Shown one piece after another: positions 22,572 through 34,129 of a stretch of 64,000 nt of DNA (position 1 is its first letter; every line of letters begins with the position of its first letter). Location of the stretch: assembly GCA_033398695.1 (NCBI GenBank), contig CM065814.1, positions 82,416,358 through 82,480,357 of the forward strand. The letters are read 5' to 3'. Made by a program: the position numbers and the translations under genes. This DNA is from Orobanche coerulescens. Its lineage: Eukaryota; Streptophyta; Magnoliopsida; Lamiales; Orobanchaceae. The notes under the pieces were generated by a model. The model was not told the DNA's origin and made no database searches. It saw only the letters and a program-made list of their open reading frames with translations.

Positions 22572-24939
22572 TGTAATACCCCGTTGTAATTCAGTAATTA
22601 TCATTCAGTAATTATCATTCAGTAGTTGTCTGTCGGATTATTTCACTCATTAATAATCTTTCATCATTCATGATTCATTCATTATATTCATCGTTGGCGT
22701 ATTTTAGCCGTGTATTAGTTACCGATCGTCATTCATTTCCATTTGAGAATCGAGACGAGAAGTATTGTCAAAATCATCGTGACAGGTAGTCTTTTGTTTG
22801 GAAGTATTACCTATTGCATGTTATCGGACTCATTTATATTCATACAAGTATGGTATGTCAGATCATTCAGCGATGTGTGTCGAGTAGACGGATTTGTCAT
22901 TTCGTTGCTGTCCAACAGCGAGTTACGGCCGTAACATGCTTGCATTATGGGCGTAACATGCGTTCGTTGTTTTCAAGACATGTCGGATGAAGGGTACTTA
23001 CGGCCGTAAGGGTTGCGGCATACGGCCGTAAGTTGAGGCAGGTACGGCCGTAACGCTTGGCCGGTTACGACCGTAAGATCGAGCAGGGTGCCCGGATCAG
23101 TTTTCGACGAAGTCATCTTATGCCCGTAAGTTTTGCCGAGTACGGTCGTATGAGCCGAGTTACGCCCGTAAGGCAGGTGCGGTTACGGCCGTAAGTCTGC
23201 CGGAAGACTTTCGACGAAACCGAGTTACGCCAGTATGATGTGGCTGGTCACGGCGGTAAGGCCGTTGACTTGGAGAGGTTACGGCCGTAAGTAGGCCGAG
23301 TTACGGCCGTAACATTCGGCAGTTTATATAGACTTGGACGAGATTTTTGCACTAATTTCACCCTTCTTCAGTTGAGTTCCGAGAGAGAAGTTCTTGGGAG
23401 AGATTTTCTTCATCACATCACTTCGGTAGGAGTGTTCTAATCATATATCTTGGATTGGGAAGCTTGGATAGTCGATTTAACACGATTTCACCGGATCAAA
23501 GTGTTTGGATCCTCAAAGGTAAATTCTTCAACATCTTGGATTTCGATTTTGTGTTGAGATATGATGTTTTGGATGTTATAATCATGTTGTATGAAGAGAT
23601 ATACATATGATTATGAGTTTGTATGAATATTTATTGGATTATTGAAGGATTATTCAAGAACACTTTGAATATTGACTTGGATTTGGGGGTTTTCGATTAG
23701 ATGTTGTTGAAATCTTGAATTGGATATTCATATTGGATTATTTATTGCATTGAAGATGTTTTTGTTGGGTTGTATTACTCCTTGTAGGTTTGATATCGAT
23801 AAAATTAAGGAATGGTTGTAAACAATCAAAAATTGGTTACAACGTGTTTGTTATAATGCCCCAATGAACTTGGATTATTCATATCGACGTTTTGAGTGAG
23901 TTATAATCGTGCTTGATATGTATATTGAACAGATTGTGGGTAATTGTGTTATACAAGGATGTTCGAGCGACCGACATCTCATTGTAGGACGTTTGTTCGA
24001 GGAAGGACATTCTTCACCGGTGTTGAGTACGTTAATTCTTAATCGGTTAAAAGGATCCTCATTCCTTTCGTTGTTGTTCATTCATAAATCATAATTCAAT
24101 CATAGTGGAATAATCATGTTGAGACTTGTAATTATCAAAATAATCATTTCATTCACAAGGAACGACGGTTCCAATCAATTCAATGAGCTATCATTCATTT
24201 CATTATTATGTCATCCCGGTGAATCATTATTGACCTTTGTCGTATTGTTATTCATTAATGTGCATTGGTCACTTTTGCTCTTGTGGCCTTCTGGCTTCAT
24301 ATTGCGTGGCCGGGTGGGGATGTATGGAATTTTTAGTCGGGCACAAGATAGTCATGTGATCGGGTTCACCGACACATTGGACTGTGCACACGGAAACGTA
24401 CCTCCGTGAGACTAATTAGGTACAAGGGCGGGTGTGTCCGGACACTCGTCTTGTGCACCTGCACATACCATTACGGGCGTACTGTGATGCCTCTCTTCAG
24501 CTTAATTTCATAATTAAGATATATCATGATTTGTGTTATTCAACTCTTGAGGATTGTTGTTCTGTGTAACTGACCCCGTTGGGGGATGTTGTTTTCAGGT
24601 CATGGCAAGGCTAAAGCATGGGAAGAGAACTTTGGCGGCGAGGAGTCCCATTAATACTAGTAGGGGGCCCAGTCCTTTCAGTCATCCGTGTTTCTTCATT
24701 TTATTTCCGCTGCAGACTTCCATGTGAAAAATCATTTTTATTCAGTGTTGTATATTTTATCTTCATATAAAATATACATATATTCTGTATTATCTTGAAA
24801 CTCCTCATCGGAGTAATTGATGATATAATGTGGTTTGGTACTAAAATTATATGACTTACGTCATTAATTTTCATTCGCCTGGTGGGTCCTAGTCGGGGGT
24901 CCACGACACTGTAATAGTCGCCTAGTTTGGGGTGTTACA
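22572..24939 (+). repeat. 3' LTR of the cluster, TTACGGCCGTAA type (2,368 bp)
   Basis: Starts TGTAATACCCCGTTG, ends TTTGGGGTGTTACA. Palindrome array 22921-23313, TATA box TTATATAG 23324-23331, donor-like CAAAG|GTAAATT at 23518/23519, acceptor-like TTTTCAG|GTCATGG at 24598/24599 (about 1.08 kb apart), A/T-rich zone with TATAAAATATACATAT, and terminal box. The flank GTTGG (24940-24944) would be the right copy of the target duplication; the left copy is outside the window. Confidence 0.92.
22921..23313 (+). promoter_or_regulatory. Palindrome array and TATA box of the 3' LTR
   Basis: Repeated TTACGGCCGTAA with spacing often near 20-23 bases; the last copy ends about 10 bases before TTATATAG. Same order as in the array LTRs. 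Confidence 0.75.
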
Positions 24940-24940
24940 G

Positions 24941-25834
24941 TTGGTTCACTAATAAATTGCGAGATTGTCCTTAAATATCGAAATGCAAAGCCGAATCGAA
25001 GGAAATATCGATAGCCTTGAAGGCTAAGATGTCTAAAAGAGAAGAAATCCCGGTGGATGATAGTGATGAAGAATCGGCATATCATGCCAAAAATATTAAT
25101 AAGTTTCAAACCTTATTAAACCGGAGAAAGAAAGACATCTCGGGTGAATCTAAGAAATTCGACAATTCTTGTCGATTATGTGGTAAACCAGGCCACTTTG
25201 CTAAAAATTGCCAAGCTAAACCAAAGAAGGAGGTTCTCGTTGCAACATGGAGCGATGACGACGAAGATGATGATTTTATTAATCAAAATAATCGCGCTCT
25301 CATGGCACGGAGTTCATTCGACGATAGCGACGTCGAAAGTCAAGTAAGTACATCCTCTCGTGATGAATTATTTAAAGCATATGAATTACTGCATACCGAT
25401 TTTTAAAATACGTTATCCGAGATTAAATCCCTCAAATCCAAAAATAAATCATTGGAAAATGAGATTTCCAAAATTCTTGAAAAAGGGAAATTTATCGAGA
25501 CCGATCATTCACAATGCATTGAAAACGAAAATATTTTAAAGGATGATCTTATTAAAATTCAAACCGAGCTCAAAAATTTAACAAAGAAATTCTCGATCGG
25601 AAACGAGAAATTTGAGAATATGCTCTCGGTTCAAAAGTTTACTTTAAATAAACAGGGGTTGGGATTCACACCTCGTTCTAAAAATGAATCCCTAAATTTA
25701 AAAGTACCCCGTTGCGAAAAAAGTTTGAAAATTGGGCACCATATTTCAAACTGCAAAAGCCCACGTCGGACGATTAAAATTAAAAAGATTTAGGTTCCCA
25801 AAGGAACAAATATTTCAAATATCGTCTATGTTTC
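24941..25834 (+). pseudogene. copia-type gag fragment with CCHC knuckle
   Basis: Homologous to residues from about 203 on in the gag at 41167. Readable features: CRLCGKPGHFAKNC zinc knuckle near 25170-25211, an acidic stretch (WSDDDEDDDFINQNN), and a Lys/Glu-rich probable coiled-coil region (IKSLKSKNKSLENEISKI). A second knuckle-like site, CEKSLKIGHHISNC, has lost its second Cys. Stops: TAA at 25404 (Gln codon in the relative) and TAG at 25791 (Trp codon). It resumes after the solo LTR as NQKPTIGWMPKN and the normal TGA at 27891-27893. Gag would form the particle shell and bind RNA; this copy cannot make a full protein. Confidence 0.9.
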
Positions 25835-27848
25835 TGTAATACCCGTACTTTTTATTGACTGTTTGATCTTGTCTTCCTTCCTATTTTGTCGCTCTGTAAA
25901 CTCTTGGTGATGTTGTCGATATTGTTATAGATTTTCGTACCTTTTTGGATCCCGATTGTGTTGTTTTGACCTTGCGGAAGTGTTCTGGGTCAGAGAAATA
26001 GCGCACGCTAGGCCTAGGATAACGCACGCTAATTCTCCTTGAGTAGCGCATGCTAGCTTTGAGCCTTAGCGCGCGCTAAGGGACCAGTCAGGTCAGAACC
26101 AGTAACTCATCCTGCTTTCTGGACTGGCAGTTAACGCGCACTAGGAGTTCGTTAGCGCATGCTATTCGTGGTCAGTAGCGCGCGCTAACACCCATCCGTA
26201 GCGCACGCTAACGGGCTAGTTGGCAGAGGCAGTGAGGTTGTCAGGTTGTCTGGACTATCAGGTAATGTACGCTAGGCTTCGGCTAGCGCATGCTATAAGG
26301 ACAGCGTAGCACACGCTAAGCTATCGCGGTAGCGCACGCTAAGACTCGAGCAGGGCAGAGGACAGTAGGTTCTGGACTCCGATTTCTGAACACCATTTTC
26401 GTCTAGCGCACGCTAAAGGAAGGCGATTAGCGCACGCTAATGGGGCCGACAGAAGCCACTGGGCTACCCGGTGACCCCGCTAGCGCACGCTAATATTAGA
26501 GGCGTAGCGTGCGCTAGACTAGGCGAGTATATATTGGACAGTTGACTTCCTTTTCATCATTTTTCTCATCTTTCTCACATTTCCGATCGAGAGCAGCGGA
26601 TTTCGGCGATTTGGAGAGTTTGAAGGCGATTTTTCTTCAGATATCAACATCTTTGGTTTGGAGAACAACGATTTAACAACATCTAATCCATTCTATCGTC
26701 CAAATCAAGGTAAAAATCCTTAGAACCCTATTTTTTTGGGAATTTTGGGGTTTTTCTTAGATTCCTTCGATTTATCCGGTTTGAATCTTGAGAATCTTGA
26801 GATTATGATATATCTACCCCGTATACATGCTTTTCCTATGATTTTGCGGATTGGTGTGTGCCGTGTTCAGACTTGTGAGGGTTTGAGTGATTTTCCAACA
26901 TCTAGTTGTTTACCCTTGTATTTTCGTGAATCGTAGACGGGTTTCGGGAGTTTCTTCGTGAATTATGAGTATGTATTATTGATTATCATATCCCTTACGA
27001 ATCGTTTAGGTACCGTAAGTGCGTTTTTGGACCTACCGAACTCATACTCTTTTCCGTTTGATTTGTCGATTTCTCAAAGGAAAGTATATATTTATGATTA
27101 TACGTTCTCAACTTTGAAAGTAAGATATATGAATGGCATGTTTATTTATATCCACTCTGGGATGGCCGACGGGTCCTCTGAGGGTTTCGTAGCCTCTGGT
27201 GCGATTCCACGGATCATATGAGTTAACCACTCTAGGATGGACCGACGAGTCCTCTGAGGGTTCCGTAGCCTCTGGTGCGGTTCCGCGATTAATCATGTAT
27301 GTATTGATGTGATGCGATGAGATTTAGTTATTCCGGAATACTATTCTTTAATTCATGAATTGACGGTTACCTTTACTTTATTGTCGAGGAGTATTGTATT
27401 TCATATTCGATATACTTGCACTAGCTATTCGACGACTAACCCTTTTATGGGGGAAATACTTTTTATGTATTTCAGGTTCCAGGAGAGCGGACAGGCAGGT
27501 ATCGGGTCAGCATGAAGATGATGGGCAAGCGTGATACCGTGTCTTATCTCCGGTTATGTTTTGTGTTCCTCCATTCAGTGTTGTTGTACTAGAATGGTTA
27601 TTGAATACTCGAGTAATGTTTTTCAGCTTCCTCGATGTTCCGGCCTGTGTTGCCGCGGTATTGATTTAGTGTTGTGATGTATTTGGATACATTGGATATG
27701 GTTTGAATGCCCTTTGTATTGTTTTTCATTTCGTTGTATTTGGACCTTCTCGGTCAAGTTTTATAGTTCCGCATATGATTAGCCTTGTGGGTCCCACAGA
27801 GGGGCTCACGGCGCTGTAATATACCCTGAATAACTTGTGGGTGTTACA
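25835..27848 (+). mobile_element. Solo gypsy-type LTR with 5-bp target duplication gtttc
   Basis: Starts TGTAATACCCGT, ends CTTGTGGGTGTTACA, flanked by GTTTC at 25830-25834 and 27849-27853; the copia gag reads across the empty site. Contents: palindromes TAGCGCACGCTA at 25997-26515, TATATATTGG at 26528, donor-like AATCAAG|GTAAAA at 26709/26710, two tandem modules of about 75 bp (27160-27300, sharing GGTCCTCTGAGGGTT or GAGTCCTCTGAGGGTT), and acceptor-like TTTCAG|GTTCC at 27475/27476. No internal domain, so it probably arose by LTR-LTR recombination. Confidence 0.93.
25997..26515 (+). promoter_or_regulatory. Palindrome array TAGCGCACGCTA with TATA box
   Basis: About fifteen copies of TAGCGCACGCTA / TAGCGCGCGCTA and decayed forms (TAGCGCATGCTA, TAGCACACGCTA), with the TATA box at 26528 just after the last copy. 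The motif is the reverse complement of the motif in the reverse gypsy LTRs. Confidence 0.75.
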
Positions 27849-28377
27849 GTTTCAAATCAAAAACCAACTATAGGTTGGATGCCCAAAAATTGATTTTTAT
27901 CAAAATATATTTTACTTAGGGGGAGAAATATTTTTTAAAGGGGAGATAATATTTTCAGGGGGAGTTATACCCTATTATTGCATATAGTCATATTCATCAT
28001 TGGTATCACATATTTTTATTAATTTGGTATTTATTACTCGTTTTATTTATTACACTTTTTGATGAAAACAAAAAGGGGGAGAAAGGAGAAAAGAAAGGAG
28101 AATGGGATTAATCCTGAAAGGGTGAGAAAATCGAAGAAAAGTCGAAAAGATGAAATTGAAAAGAAAAATGAGGAGACGTCAAAAAAATAATGAAAATTTG
28201 AAAATTCGAAAAGAAAAAGAAAAGGAAAGAAGGAGTCGAAAAAAAAATGCGAGAAGAAACTAACGAAATGGACAAAGTCAAAAACTTTGGTCTGTACACA
28301 TATACACATATTTGTATTTTTTGCAGGTAAATCCCATCGACGAAGTTTTGTTTTGTAATCATCAAAAAGGGGGAGAT
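27849..28377 (+). other. 3' non-coding, purine-rich domain and polypurine tract of the older gag-only element
   Basis: Gag ends at 27893. Then come several GGGGGAGA or AGGGGAGA tracts, a motif TTTTTGATGAAAACAAAAAG with GGGGAG near 28060, a strongly A/G-rich stretch to about 28240, and the true tract CATCAAAAAGGGGGAGAT directly before the LTR start at 28378. Frames across the A/G-rich part give only Lys/Glu/Arg-rich strings and are not considered genes. Confidence 0.7.
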
Positions 28378-29436
28378 TGTTGGAACATTTTGTTCCATAC
28401 ATGCTTAATAGTGTTTTGATGATTAAAGTTGTTACACAAAGCAAAACAACGAAGAGACGAAGCAAAGCATCGAAGAAATCAAAGTCGAAAAAAGGAGTTC
28501 TGAACATGCATGACGTACGTAAGAGTAGTAAAGTAGTAACCTAACGTACGTAAGATGTCGACTATAGCGTACGTAATATGAAAGGCGTAACGTACGTAAC
28601 CAAGGTTTTCAGAATTCAAACAAGAAGAACGTTGGACGAGTCAAAGTAAAAAAGGCTGCAACGGACATATGACGTCAGCAATGACGTATACTTAACGTAC
28701 GTAATGCAAGATTGGCTAATATACGTAAGGAAAAGAACGAATGCTACTGAACTAAATTGCATTCACGCTAACGTACGTAACAATGATGATATAACGTACG
28801 TAAAGTATCTTACATACGTAATGGAAAGCAGATAGCAGCCGTAATGGAGTGTCAGGAGGCTAACGGCTAGTTTGGTTGATGAAGGCTATAAATACCACTT
28901 CCTTGGTATTCATCCATACAACAACTTCGAGCAGACGACTCATTGATCAGATATTCATATTGATATTATTGTTGTTGTGATATTGAGCTTATATTGTTAG
29001 TTAGAGTGTTTATACATTCAACATCATACACGAGAGGTAAAAGAAAAGATACGATTGGATTCGATGTTATTAGGATCAAGGATCCGGCATTATTAGAATC
29101 GCAATCGGTATCTTCGTGAGGTTTATCTAGTACCCATAGAAAGCTAGAGCGGTTGATTCCTTGTCCGATAGAAAAGTAAAATGGTTTAACTTGGACCGAC
29201 ACAAAGACAAGTACTAGTGGTTTATCACGGACCAATAGAAGACGTGATTGTAACGGTTATCCCTCGACCGATAGAAGAGAGGTGCAGAGGTTTTTCTTCA
29301 ACCTGTTGAAAAAGATACCGAGAGAGGACGTAGGCTCGTTTATAGCCGAACCTCTATAAATCAGTGTGTTGTTTAATTTCCGCACATTTAATTTATGCTT
29401 CCGCAATACGGCGCATTATTCGATCGTGATCCAATA
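28378..29436 (+). repeat. 3' LTR of the older gag-only element (1,059 bp)
   Basis: Starts TGTTGGAACATTTTGTTCCA and ends near GATCCAATA by alignment with CCCAACA of the younger copy. Contains palindromes AACGTACGTAA at 28510-28820, TATAAATA at 28887-28894 overlapped by the inverted repeat AATACCA...TGGTATT, and the R/U5 body shared with the LTRs at 40075 and 43198. The right boundary is set only by alignment. Confidence 0.85.
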
Positions 29437-31300
29437 ATTCAAAATCTAAATACTTACAGATCGTAAAGGTGACGGTTCCCCGTGAACTGATTTTGCAAAA
29501 TGTATGTTTTGAAAATACACGTACTGAGAAAAATAGTTTAGAATACGATTTTCCAAAATAACTTAAGTTCCCAAAACCAAAAGGCCATTACAAAATACCC
29601 ACGCAGCGGAAAAACAAACAATTAAAAATGCTCTAGGAGCGGAATGCAACAACTAGTCAAAGTACTCGATTCACAAATACATGCCATAGCCAGTATCCTC
29701 CAGGAAGCTCATCTCTTCACGAACGCTACAAGCTCAATATCCCAAGAACCTAAAAAGAAAGCCCACGACGGGATCAGCCATAATAATCAACAATGATAAC
29801 GATCACATCACGTCAATAATTACATATCAATGAAAATACCAAGTAAGGATACTACCAATGTAACCTTACCGCCATAACTTTCCCAACTCGTGATAATCCT
29901 TACCAAAGTAATCCTTACCAAAATTCACGTCTCGTATCCTCAACAACACAATAAACTCATACTCAAACATCTGTATTGTACCTCATGCAATACCCAAGGT
30001 TCTCAAAACATCATAACTCACTGATACGAAATATACCGACTCAATCCATCGGATATCATTATCAAATCTCAACACGAAAACCGATTGTCCATCAAAGACA
30101 AATACCAAAAAGGAAATACGAAATGCCACGATGAATCATGTCAGTCTAATCCGAGATCAGACTAATACAACATATGGACACGGTTCTAACACAAGACCTA
30201 CAAATGCATACTCACATGATGACATCAATATGCCCACAACAATAACAACAATGTATACTCAATGGAAATCCGATGATCTACCGCACACAGCATAGATCCC
30301 AAGATGACCCTGCTAGATCAACACGAGGTGGATAACTAATAATATACATATGCACAACAAAAACACATGGTAATCCAATGATACAACGCACACAACATAG
30401 ATTCCCACGATGATCCCGTTGGACCAATGCATGGTGGAAATACCTGTCCAACGATCCAGTGCACATAGCTATAGATTCCCATGATGATCCCGTCGGACCA
30501 ACGCATGGTGGACATACGACAACGTTACACAACTGCACAAAACAATAATACACAATGCACAACAACAACAATACACGAATATATCACAACATGATCGACA
30601 CTAAATGACAAATATGGTTAGAATACTTGCCTCAAGTCCTTCGAGAGCAATCTCGATGTCAAAACCATCCCTAACAAATATCCTCAAAAATTGGCGATCC
30701 AAAAATACCACGGACTGTAGATAACGCATATCCTCGCATTTACCACAATATATCCTCGATACCCAAATATACCAATGACGAATGGAAATCATATGCGTAA
30801 CGATTTAACTCCCAAAAATCGGAAAACAACATATAATCCGAATCTCTAAGGTTCACAATAGTAATTATTGCTATATGCATTATAAACAAAGTGAAACGGA
30901 AACCATTCATTAAATATTATAAGCGGAACAAGTAATAACTTGCCTCGATACTGATACGACGATAGTGAAGCCGTTACCAATTCCTTGCTGTCGTCTACAA
31001 GCTCTTCGGCCCTGACCCAAGAAATCCACGAGCATCCTTGAACTCGACCGTAAGGCACGATTCTGATCAATGATCAATTATCGCAGCCCATTGCAATAAT
31101 AAATTAACAACAATCCGATAACAATCAACAACCGACACGGCCAACAAATCAACTCAACAGTTCAACGATTTCTCGATCATACACAAAACCAAATAATCCA
31201 ACTCAATAAATACGATTCCATAATCTAATAATCACATCAACGATCAACTCATCCCGATAGCAAGGATTACATAACATACTCTATTCCGAATCAACCTCGA
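29437..31300 (-). repeat. Truncated reverse LTR-like fragment
   Basis: No open frame of note. On the minus strand it shows the marks of the 3' half of the local gypsy LTRs: a CCGCTGC zone (29603), three or four modules of about 65 bp at 30270-30520 containing GGTCCGACGGGATCA or close variants, and two GAGGCAAGTA boxes (near 30625 and 30940). No palindrome array or TATA box is visible, and neither end can be fixed, so it looks truncated at both sides. Confidence 0.5.
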
Positions 31301-31724
31301 AGTGCAACTTAATGGGCAATTAGCAGTCTTTATTGAATGCCAAGAAAGGATTCTTTCTCCTGTAAGTGAATATGATAATGTCCTATGCAGTTAGTGGCAA
31401 ATAAGATCAAAAGTCTTTAGCCAAAGCGATTGAACTAGTTGTATTTGATACACGAGAGTTCTGTGATCTTGATTTGCACTAACATATGCATAGAGTCAAG
31501 TATAGACAGTGTTTGACATAACTGTCACCCTAAAGCTTGATCGGGACATATGATTGAAGGGTTTATAGATATATGGTATTACTAAGAGGTTTTGGAATGA
31601 TTCCCATTATTCGTTCTCAGTTGGGTTGTGGTGTGAGCCACAGACTGGCTAAGTGTTCTCACATTCTTTGGATCCTCCCATTGCTGAGTGAGACGAACCT
31701 ACATAGTCTCACATACAGGATTAA
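31301..31724. other. Unclassified AT-rich stretch
   Basis: No coding capacity, palindromes or LTR tip recognised. It directly precedes the LTR at 31725. It could be flanking DNA or the end of another copy of that element; I cannot decide. Confidence 0.35.
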
Positions 31725-32555
31725 TGTTGGATTAAATTATGGATATTCTCCTTAATAAATACTAGACATCGGATGTCTAATTGAATTTAATTTATTGGAT
31801 ACCTAAATCGGTCACATGAATTAAATAATTACTGGGTAATTAATTTAATTCAAATATAATTATTTTTTGGAGAAATCAATTATATTGTATTTGATATAAT
31901 TAATTAATTTGATCAATTAATTTAAATAAAAAGTGACGGACCAAAGTTTATCTATCAGACTAGATGTGGGGTCCAGAATACGGACTAAATGGTTGGACCA
32001 TTTAATAGTCCACTTGGCGTTATTATCTTTCCCCCCACTAAGGCTCCACCTTAATTGGTGGAAGACTAATCATCAGCATGTGAAGGGAGGGGGTGAATTT
32101 TGAGGAGTGGACTTTATGTATTAAGTAAGGTTACTTGATATTATAAATTGTACTCCACAAACTGGAGAGAAAATCTAACGTGAGAAAACAACACAGAAGA
32201 GTGAAAAATTATTCTACTTTCACCTCTGGGTTTTGAGAATAGCAAAAGGCATACTCCATGTCTTGTTATAGTCGTGTTCTTGGAGAACGAGAAGAAGGTG
32301 TTTATTCCAGGAATTTTTTCGATGCGTGTTTCGTAGAGGCATTCGGCACTTTCGACGTTAGTCTAAAAGCTTCACGGATTAGATTCGTGCTCGTCGTCAT
32401 CAACATAAAGAAGTTGGGTATACGGGGGTATGATTTCAATTCTTTAATTTATTCATTTATACGATCCTTGATCGATCCTCTTTAGGAGTTTGGATGAGCA
32501 CGTTTTTGCCATTTTATTTTCACTGCATACTTGATTTATGGCCCGAATTCCAATA
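31725..32555 (+). repeat. AT-rich copia-like 5' LTR (831 bp)
   Basis: Starts TGTTGGATTAAATTATGG and ends GAATTCCAATA (probably a decayed CCAACA), directly followed by a primer-binding site. TATAAATT at 32142-32149. Unlike its neighbours it has no CpG palindrome array and is rich in TTAATTAATTT. The left tip is inferred from the typical TGTTGGA start. Confidence 0.65.
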
Positions 32556-32556
32556 G

Positions 32557-32568
32557 TGGTATCAGAGC
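32557..32568 (+). other. Primer-binding site, initiator-Met tRNA
   Basis: TGGTATCAGAGC, an exact match to the usual plant initiator-Met primer site, two bases after the LTR end. It shows that 31725-32555 is a 5' LTR. Confidence 0.85.
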
Positions 32569-32814
32569 GAGGTCAATGCGATCGTATAGACGATATTTTA
32601 TGCATTTGGAATGCATGCTTGATGATATTTTTGTAATTTGGATATTTAATTATTCACCATAGCAATATTTTTCATAATTTTATATTATGATATAAATCAT
32701 GTTTTTCTTGAAAATTTGATTTTATAAATAATATGAAAATAAAAAATCATAAGATTTTAGAAATCTGCCCGAAAACAAGCCGAGTACATTCGTTGGACGA
32801 AATGGCACTCGGCT

Positions 32815-32975
32815 GCCCGAAGACCTCACCTGCAGTCCGATCAGACGGTCAGACCTCACCTACAGTCCAGTTAGACCTCACCTACGGTCAGGTCAAACGG
32901 TCAGACCTCACCTGCAATCAGGTCAGACCTTACCTGCAGTTCGGTCAGACCTCACCTGCAGTCCGGTCAGACATC
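32815..32975 (+). repeat. Minisatellite of about 20-22 bp units
   Basis: Seven or eight imperfect copies of GTCAGACCTCACCTGCAGTC. Embedded in the AT-rich interior of the element. Confidence 0.8.
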
Positions 32976-32994
32976 ACCTGATGACAGCTGGGTG

Positions 32995-33165
32995 TTGAGC
33001 ATGGCCGAGCACCAGCCCTCAGCTGTATCACATGATGTCCGGACAGTGCCGAGCATGGCCGAGCATGCTCGAGCACCAGATTTCAGCTGTATCACCTAAT
33101 GTCCGGACAGTGCCGAGCATGGCCGAGCACCAAACCTCAGTTGTATTAGCTGATGTCCGGCAGGT
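32995..33165 (+). repeat. Minisatellite of about 55-60 bp units
   Basis: Three imperfect copies built on GTGCCGAGCATGGCCGAGCA followed by CAGCTGTATCAC and TGATGTCCGG. It directly follows the 21-bp array. Confidence 0.75.
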
Positions 33166-34129
33166 GCCGAAAGGCCCTCCTGGTGCTGTCTGGCAGCTTC
33201 CAGGCTGTCGGGCACCGAGTCTCGTTTTTCAGTATATTTTCGAAAATAGATTTCCCAATATTAAATAATGTTTAATTAGATTAAATCATTAAATTTGGAA
33301 TTTTTTATGATGGGAAAATTTAAAGAAAATATTTTAAGGGTTTACTACAGACGAAATTAAATTGTCGATTATTGTTGAATAATTGGATTATTTCAAACCA
33401 TTACTTGTTGTGTGTTTGACATATTTATGTGATGGAGATGTAGTTCATGGGCTTAGTTTTTAAATCATTATTATTCAATGGGGTTGTAAAGGCCGATTTT
33501 GAGTCTATTTATTTATTTACTAGAATATTTGTATATGATGCAAATTATTCAAATGTAATAGATAGTATTTCCAAGACGGTGGCCCAAGATGATCCATCAT
33601 TAAGAAGGCGATTCAAGATTTATTTTATTTCCTTGTTTTAATTGGGTCACTCGCTTGGCCCGATATTTGGGAAAGGTCCATGAACTACATATTGTTACCA
33701 ACTAGGTTGTTATTTACTTTATTCATATTGTATGAATATCAAATCGCGATAAGTTTATTAATGTGCAAAGAGTAACACTAATCGCGAAATGCTACCACTT
33801 AACAAACACTAAGTTGGAAAGGGTGCAAGGTATCCTACCCTCCATCAAACTCTTGGAAGATTGGAACCTATACTGAAATGATATGCTTCCGAGTATGCCA
33901 GGGTAGTATTTTGGAGAAGGTCGATAAATTCCTAGAGTGCATTATATGCCTTCGGTTGTGACAAATTAAACCCCTAGAAACCGTATGGGTTGCCGGGTAA
34001 GATTCAATTGTCAGACTGATAGGAGTTGATGGTTTAAACTTAGATAGTTCAGCGAGCCACAAAAATTGTATGGGTTGAGGGAAGTGAACTAGGGGTAAAA
34101 GAAAGATCAAATCGTCCATTATATGGGTT

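Larger units (their letters stand above)
1..24939 (+). mobile_element. Nested, tandemly duplicated Tekay/Del-like Ty3/gypsy cluster
   Basis: The whole block consists of chromovirus parts in both orientations. From left to right: LTR end, gag-PR-RT, reverse LTR piece, mini-LTR, reverse RT-gag, reverse LTR, a full forward LTR, then the same series again, then a forward pol from protease to chromodomain and a 3' LTR. The right edge is sharp: the LTR ends TGTTACA at 24939 and the next base resumes a copia gag, so the cluster was inserted into that older element. The left edge lies outside the window. No coding segment is open, so the cluster is dead as an autonomous element. Assignment to Tekay/Del rests on the gag-pol in one frame, the two zinc knuckles and the C-terminal chromodomain; the clade is inference. 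Confidence 0.85.
24940..29436 (+). mobile_element. Gag-only Ty1/copia-type element (older copy), 3' part
   Basis: Host of two later insertions. Parts: gag 24941-25834, a solo LTR insertion 25835-27848, gag end and 3' non-coding 27849-28377, and a 3' LTR 28378-29436. The 5' part was displaced by the Tekay cluster and lies outside the window. Its relative at 40075-44238 shows the complete plan: no protease, RT or integrase between gag and the 3' LTR. That plan fits the non-autonomous class described as TR-GAG. Confidence 0.85.
32569..34129 (+). mobile_element. Non-coding interior of the AT-rich LTR element
   Basis: About 1.56 kb without a recognisable gag or pol frame, so probably a non-autonomous (LARD-like) element. 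It holds two GC-richer minisatellites (32815-32975 and 32995-33165) and is otherwise AT-rich. It is cut at 34129 by the LTR starting at 34130; no 3' LTR is in the window. Short frames (for example 33447-33641) have no recognisable domain. Confidence 0.55.

Noticed and set aside
25997..26515. CRISPR-like array (short palindromes with 20-25 base gaps)
   Set aside because: Plant nuclear retroelement context; the repeats are 12 bp and degenerate, the spacers are irregular, and there are no cas genes.
27981..28507. Reverse-strand Phe/Ser-rich frames with membrane-like look (also 42815-43157)
   Set aside because: They are the complement of the A/G-rich 3' domain of the gag-only elements. The apparent hydrophobic segments come from TTT/TTC runs.
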